The position numbers and the translations under genes are program-made. 64,000 nt of DNA. Origin: Tamarix chinensis. Lineage: Eukaryota; Streptophyta; Magnoliopsida; Caryophyllales; Tamaricaceae. The stretch's first letter is position 1; each line of letters opens with the position of its first letter. The notes under the pieces are model-generated. The model saw nothing but the letters and a program-made list of their open reading frames with translations, made no database searches and was not told the DNA's origin. The DNA lies in NCBI GenBank assembly GCA_030549775.1, contig CM060177.1:68619138-68683137 (forward strand). Direction: 5' to 3'. Below are positions 59,945 through 64,000 of the stretch, piece by piece.

Positions 59945-60410
59945 TGGTCTGTTTGGATTGGGATGAATTGAGGTGACGGTAAACATTAAAAATTAACCTA
60001 GGTGAAGGAAATGGAGGTGAATCGGGGTGAATATTTTAAAATGATGTTTAGATGATATTAACCTAACTTGAGTGAATTGGGGTAAATATTTCAAAATTTT
60101 CATTTAGATTGACGTGAATGAAGATTAAAAAAATAAAACAAATAACATTTATACCCTTATATTAAATAGATAAGTTCTATTGAGGGGTATTTTGGTCCTA
60201 TCAAGTCAAAAATTTACTTATTCTTTTACCTTCACCTTCACCTCCGTTACTCCCGAAATTAGAGGTTAATAAAAATGAGGCTAATTGAATTGAATGGAGG
60301 CAAAATATTAACCTCGATTAACTCAGGTAAAATTATTACCATGGTACCCAAATAGGGTGAATCAATTGATTCACCTCCATTAACCTCCTTTCAACCAATC
60401 CAACATAGGG
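59945..60410. mobile_element. Tourist-like (PIF/Harbinger) MITE
   Basis: Imperfect terminal inverted repeats TGGTCTGTTTGGATTGG (59945) and CCAATCCAACATAGGG (to 60410), with a 3-bp duplication TTA (59942-59944 and 60411-60413). It is 466 bp, AT-rich and non-coding. Inner text on both sides ('gaggtga', 'cacctcc') extends the inverted arrangement. TTA duplication fits PIF/Harbinger. A hAT-like MITE is the alternative if the ends are placed differently. Confidence 0.7.
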
Positions 60411-60413
60411 TTA

Positions 60414-61731
60414 GCAAACAAGGTCATTTTTCTTCTCCTTCCTGTCCCTACCATCGAGACTTTATCCATAAATATTTTGTGGCATTCATGGAAATAGTCC
60501 ACCATTGTTGAAATTTTATTTGACTTCAAATAGTAATCCTTCAATTATTACACCTTTGTTATGTTTCATACGCTTGATTTCTCTAATCTCTTCCATAATT
60601 GTTTGAGGTATTATTTTACCCTTTTCTTATTGTTAAAGCATGTGATTTAATGTAAAACTTCCAAACCCTATGTAAATAGATTCTATATGTATGATGCAGT
60701 TTTTCCAAGTTAAGCGTGGCATTGGTTAATTGTGTACTATTGGACCATGAACCATATTTTTTTTTGTCATAATGAATTTTGTTAAATTCTAGAGATTTTA
60801 TGATTTTCTTTGAGGTTAATGTTATTAGCTTGATGTTGACGTTATTTCAAGTTAAGTACATTTATGTTTTGGCTTGGTTGATTGAAGTTGTGAGGAATTT
60901 AGGCAATTCTCTTAATTTGTTTTTATTTTAGGCAAATTTTGGATGTTGTTGTCACTGTTCTTATTTAAGCCTAATGGCACCATGATTATATATATACTAT
61001 TTAGATGAATTTAGATATATAATATGCTTTATTTAAGCATTTTTTCGATGCTCTATTTTATAGCTAAAAGTTTGAAGGGTTTAGATGGTCTTGTTGTGTT
61101 CTTCATTTTTATAGAAAATTCAAGGTGTTCTTAGCTATTGTTTCTCTAAAAACACTAAGTAGGGTTTAATTTGACGTTGATAACATTTTGAAGATAGATA
61201 ATCATAAAAATGGCATATTTACTGCTAAAAGGCTTTTAGCATGATTGAGTCAAAGATTAACCATGACCTTTCATTATTCACTATTAAACCTTTATGAATA
61301 GTAATTCTTGTAATAATAATTTTTTTTTAGATTTAAGCTTCTTAGTATAAAATGTCATTCCCCATGAATAGTATTTTTAAGAAAAAGTTTTCATTTAACT
61401 TGTTTTGACATTCTTAGTGGGTTTCCACTGCTGTTTTGGTCTTTTATGCACTCAAATGTGATTCTTTGAACTTTGGAGTATTTTAATTTATTTTATATCA
61501 AAGCAATTTCACCTGATTTATTATTGTTTTATCTTGGTTGGCTTATATGCCTTTGATTTTGCTGTTTTTGCTATGCCTCAATTTTAATGGACTTATTGAT
61601 TTGGGCTTAAGGTTTGGAGTTTAGCTTCATACCTTTGATTTGTTTGAATTCATGCCTTGGTTTTTGGCTTTGAAAATTGTATTTAAGAATGAAACATGAT
61701 CCTCAAAAACTATAAAAATCTAATACCAACT
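60414..61731. other. Unassigned T-rich sequence
   Basis: No supported gene or repeat. The strand is T-rich, with no frame of note. Confidence 0.4.
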
Positions 61732-62837
61732 TTTAACATCCTAGTTTTTATAAACATTTTTTTACAAGGCATTTTGTATGAACTAAAATGGAAATGTAGG
61801 ATGTTACTGCTATATACAACAGAGGAGAGGAATGAACAATACCTAATCAATGTCGCGTGAATGGATAAAAATCAAACTCATATCCTAAGATTAAGGTGTA
61901 GTCATCACTTAACCTGAGTCTGGTACATAACTTACAAAACTCGTATTTAAAATACATACAAGATCAATAATATCTAACAGAGCTCTATCAGAGTAAAATA
62001 AAATAGAATATGAGAACCTAATGATCCAAATGAAAACACTTAACAAGCTAAATAAGGACTCATCAATCTCAACCTTATGAAAGATAATCACAAGACACTA
62101 GCATAAAACTAAAATGGTGTGGAATATGTACAACGAGCATACTAAGATAGACCTAATTATCACACATATGCATGCTTCACACAAAATATGTTATCACATC
62201 ATAATTATATCACATATTTTTAGGGATATGGTGTAATAACATTGGAATTCATGCTAACATCCTTGTATGTAGCACATGTTAACAAAGAAAACAAATCCCC
62301 AAGGTATTTCTAGGAATTCAATTTCAGTCATTACACTTCTACATATCATGGTCATATAAGTCTAGTTCCTTATCTTTTGACTTCTAGTGACTCAAATGTT
62401 TTCAAGTATTTACATTGAACACATATCATTTAGTATTAGGAAAGTACCACACCCACAACACACTTGTGTATTCCTACTACGAGGGATCAAATAAAAAAAA
62501 TCATAACAGGAAGAAGGGAATCATGCTCAAAAATCAATGGGCGCACACGTATGCCATACAATCATCTAAAAAGTCAATATATTGCCATGTTAGTAAGGAA
62601 TCTCAAAATAGTTCCATCATGGTTAGGAATGAATAAATGGGAGCTTAAATCAACTAAACATGAACATCTATGCCAAAGGGATGATATGAGGATGAACAAA
62701 CTACCTTTCATTCATCATCATATGCCATGGAAATTGGACATCAAATGCCCACATCCAATGGTAACCTACCACGGTGACCTTAGCAATGGTCATCTAATCC
62801 TTATGTTTACACACTCCTTATAGGGTTCAAAGGGACT
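61732..62837 (+). mobile_element. Head of LTR-like element C, interrupted by A5
   Basis: A decayed TGTAACATCC end (61732) is followed about 70 bp later by AGGATGTTACTGC, its inverted complement, as in the family A head. The remainder resembles the heads of the other elements only loosely. The frames at 62415-62636 and 62464-62823 have no recognised domain. Confidence 0.45.
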
Positions 62838-62842
62838 TATAG

Positions 62843-64000
62843 TGTAACACCCCCAAATTTACTACTGAAAAATTTCGTTTAATATCAAAAGGCTTAGCGG
62901 AAGCAAAGGATAAAACCGTTAACTCGGGGGTATTACCGCCACACTTACCATAACGCCATCATGCAAACCCTAATATCACCGTAAGCCATTAATGCCACCA
63001 TGCAATCATTAATACCACCATAAGCCATTAATACCACCAAGCAATCATTAATACCACCATACAAACCCTAATACCATCATGCAAACCCTAATACCATCAT
63101 GCAGCCATTAATACCACCATGCAACCATTAATACTGCCATAGAAACATTAATACCACCATACAAACCCTAATACCATCATGCAAATCCTAATACCATCAT
63201 GCAACCATTAATACCACCATGCAACCATTAATATTGCCATAGAAACATTAATACCACCATACAAACCCTAATACCATCATGCAAACCCTAATACCATCAT
63301 GCAACCATTAATACCACCATGCAACCATTAATACTGCCATAGAAACATTAATACCACCATACAAACCCTAATACCATCATGCAAACCCTAATACCATCAT
63401 GCAACCATTAATACCACCATGCAACCATTAATACTACCATAGAAACATTAATACCACCATACAAACCCTAATACCATCATGTAAACCCTAATTTTCCCCA
63501 TGCAACCTTATTTTATTCCCACTCTTTTATATATATTTAATTCCACCTTCTCTTCATTATCGCATAAATGGTGAATTCCTTAGGTCATCCATACCTATGT
63601 TAACCGACGTACTTCCCTTTGGTTATTTTATCCGCTTATTTTTCTTTTTCAAGTCCCCACTTCACAACACTTCCTCACCTAGCCTAGCATGCATGTCGTA
63701 GGGGTCACATCACATCACACCACATCATACTTGTACCACAACATATTAGTACACAAAGACGAGGACACGGGGACGTACCTCGGTTCCATGCTGCGCTACA
63801 CAAAACACAGATATTATACAGGTTATAACATACAACCGCACAAAGCATACAAGACAGGTAAAACATGCAATGCACACAGGTGGCCTTAGTTACGTCCTTA
63901 CCTAAATCGGCGCCGGGCTTGGAGCACGCTCCTACACCTCCTGGGGTTTGACCCGGTTCACCTATAAGAGGGAAATACTTAGGGTTAATCTCCCTCTACC
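62843..64000 (+). mobile_element. Family A element A5 (5' part, runs off the window)
   Basis: Starts TGTAACACCCCC (62843) with GGGGGTATTACCGCC as the right arm of its head, ending near 62940. It then jumps into the 20-bp minisatellite, so the stem-loop and 54-bp repeats have been deleted. Sequence from about 63500 to the edge closely matches A3 near 47620-48030, including 'acgaggacacggggacgtacctcg' and 'ggccttagttacgtccttac'. The left 5 bp outside are TATAG. Confidence 0.8.
62960..63500 (+). repeat. 20-bp minisatellite with 100-bp higher-order period (A5)
   Basis: From 63061 the unit ACAAACCCTAATACCATCAT recurs exactly every 100 bp (63061, 63161, 63261, 63361, 63461). Each 100-bp block consists of five 20-bp monomers in the same order: two CCCTAAT types, two CATTAAT types, and an AGAAACATTAAT type. 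Before 63061 the order is irregular. Confidence 0.95.

Noticed and set aside
62464..62823. 119-codon frame with a plausible-looking start
   Set aside because: No domain recognised, an overlapping frame is equally open, and it sits between two LTR-like heads; not enough to call a gene.

Overview
This window is transposon-dense intergenic DNA from a flowering plant. The evidence is a very AT-rich background, a Ty3/gypsy pol with a tRNA-Met primer site, a plant-type LINE (DUF4283-like ORF1 plus endonuclease and reverse transcriptase), a CACTA element, a hAT element, and two Cassandra-type TRIMs carrying 5S rRNA-like sequence. I cannot name the species. I see no intact host gene, tRNA gene or CRISPR array; every recognisable coding region is a decayed transposon.

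The window is dominated by long elements with no recognisable coding capacity, called family A here. They begin TGTAACACCCC or a close variant, end near GGGGTATTACA or GGGCATTTCA, and sit between 5-bp target-site duplications. A1 (1303-11051), A2 (34353-40071), A3 (45418-52297), A4 (minus strand, 53414-57999) and the start of A5 (62843 to the edge) belong to it. A2, A3 and A4 have exact duplications (GTACA, CATCC, ATGTA); A1 differs by one base (CCAAG/CCAGG). They look like solo LTRs of unusual length or a non-autonomous LTR-type family. The best preserved share, in order, a palindromic head, a second stem-loop, a 54-bp palindromic minisatellite (A1-A3), CCCTAAT-bearing minisatellites, AAT-triplet arrays with small GC hairpins (A1, A2), a purine/pyrimidine-skewed GC-rich block and an AT-rich tail. 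Related, older and more diverged elements (called B, C, D and E) supply the surrounding sequence.

Layout: 1-14056 is an old B-type element split by A1, which is itself split by a 4.8-kb hAT element (1952-6735, 8-bp duplication). 14062-22262 is B1, carrying a decayed gypsy element (16010-20768). 22263-25837 is mostly unassigned. 25847-33070 is a minus-strand LINE with a 9-bp duplication, split by a 2.2-kb CACTA element (29041-31234). 33489-42677 is B2, split by A2, which holds a truncated Cassandra. 44.7-53.4 kb holds A3, which contains a 1.4-kb solo LTR. A4 follows at 53.4-58.0 kb, inserted into the first bases of element D, which carries a near-complete Cassandra (58411-59145). A Tourist-like MITE (59945-60410), the head of element C and the start of A5 complete the window.

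The genes do not cooperate as a pathway. The information here is the order of insertions, and the conserved folded heads and shared termini of the LTR-like families.
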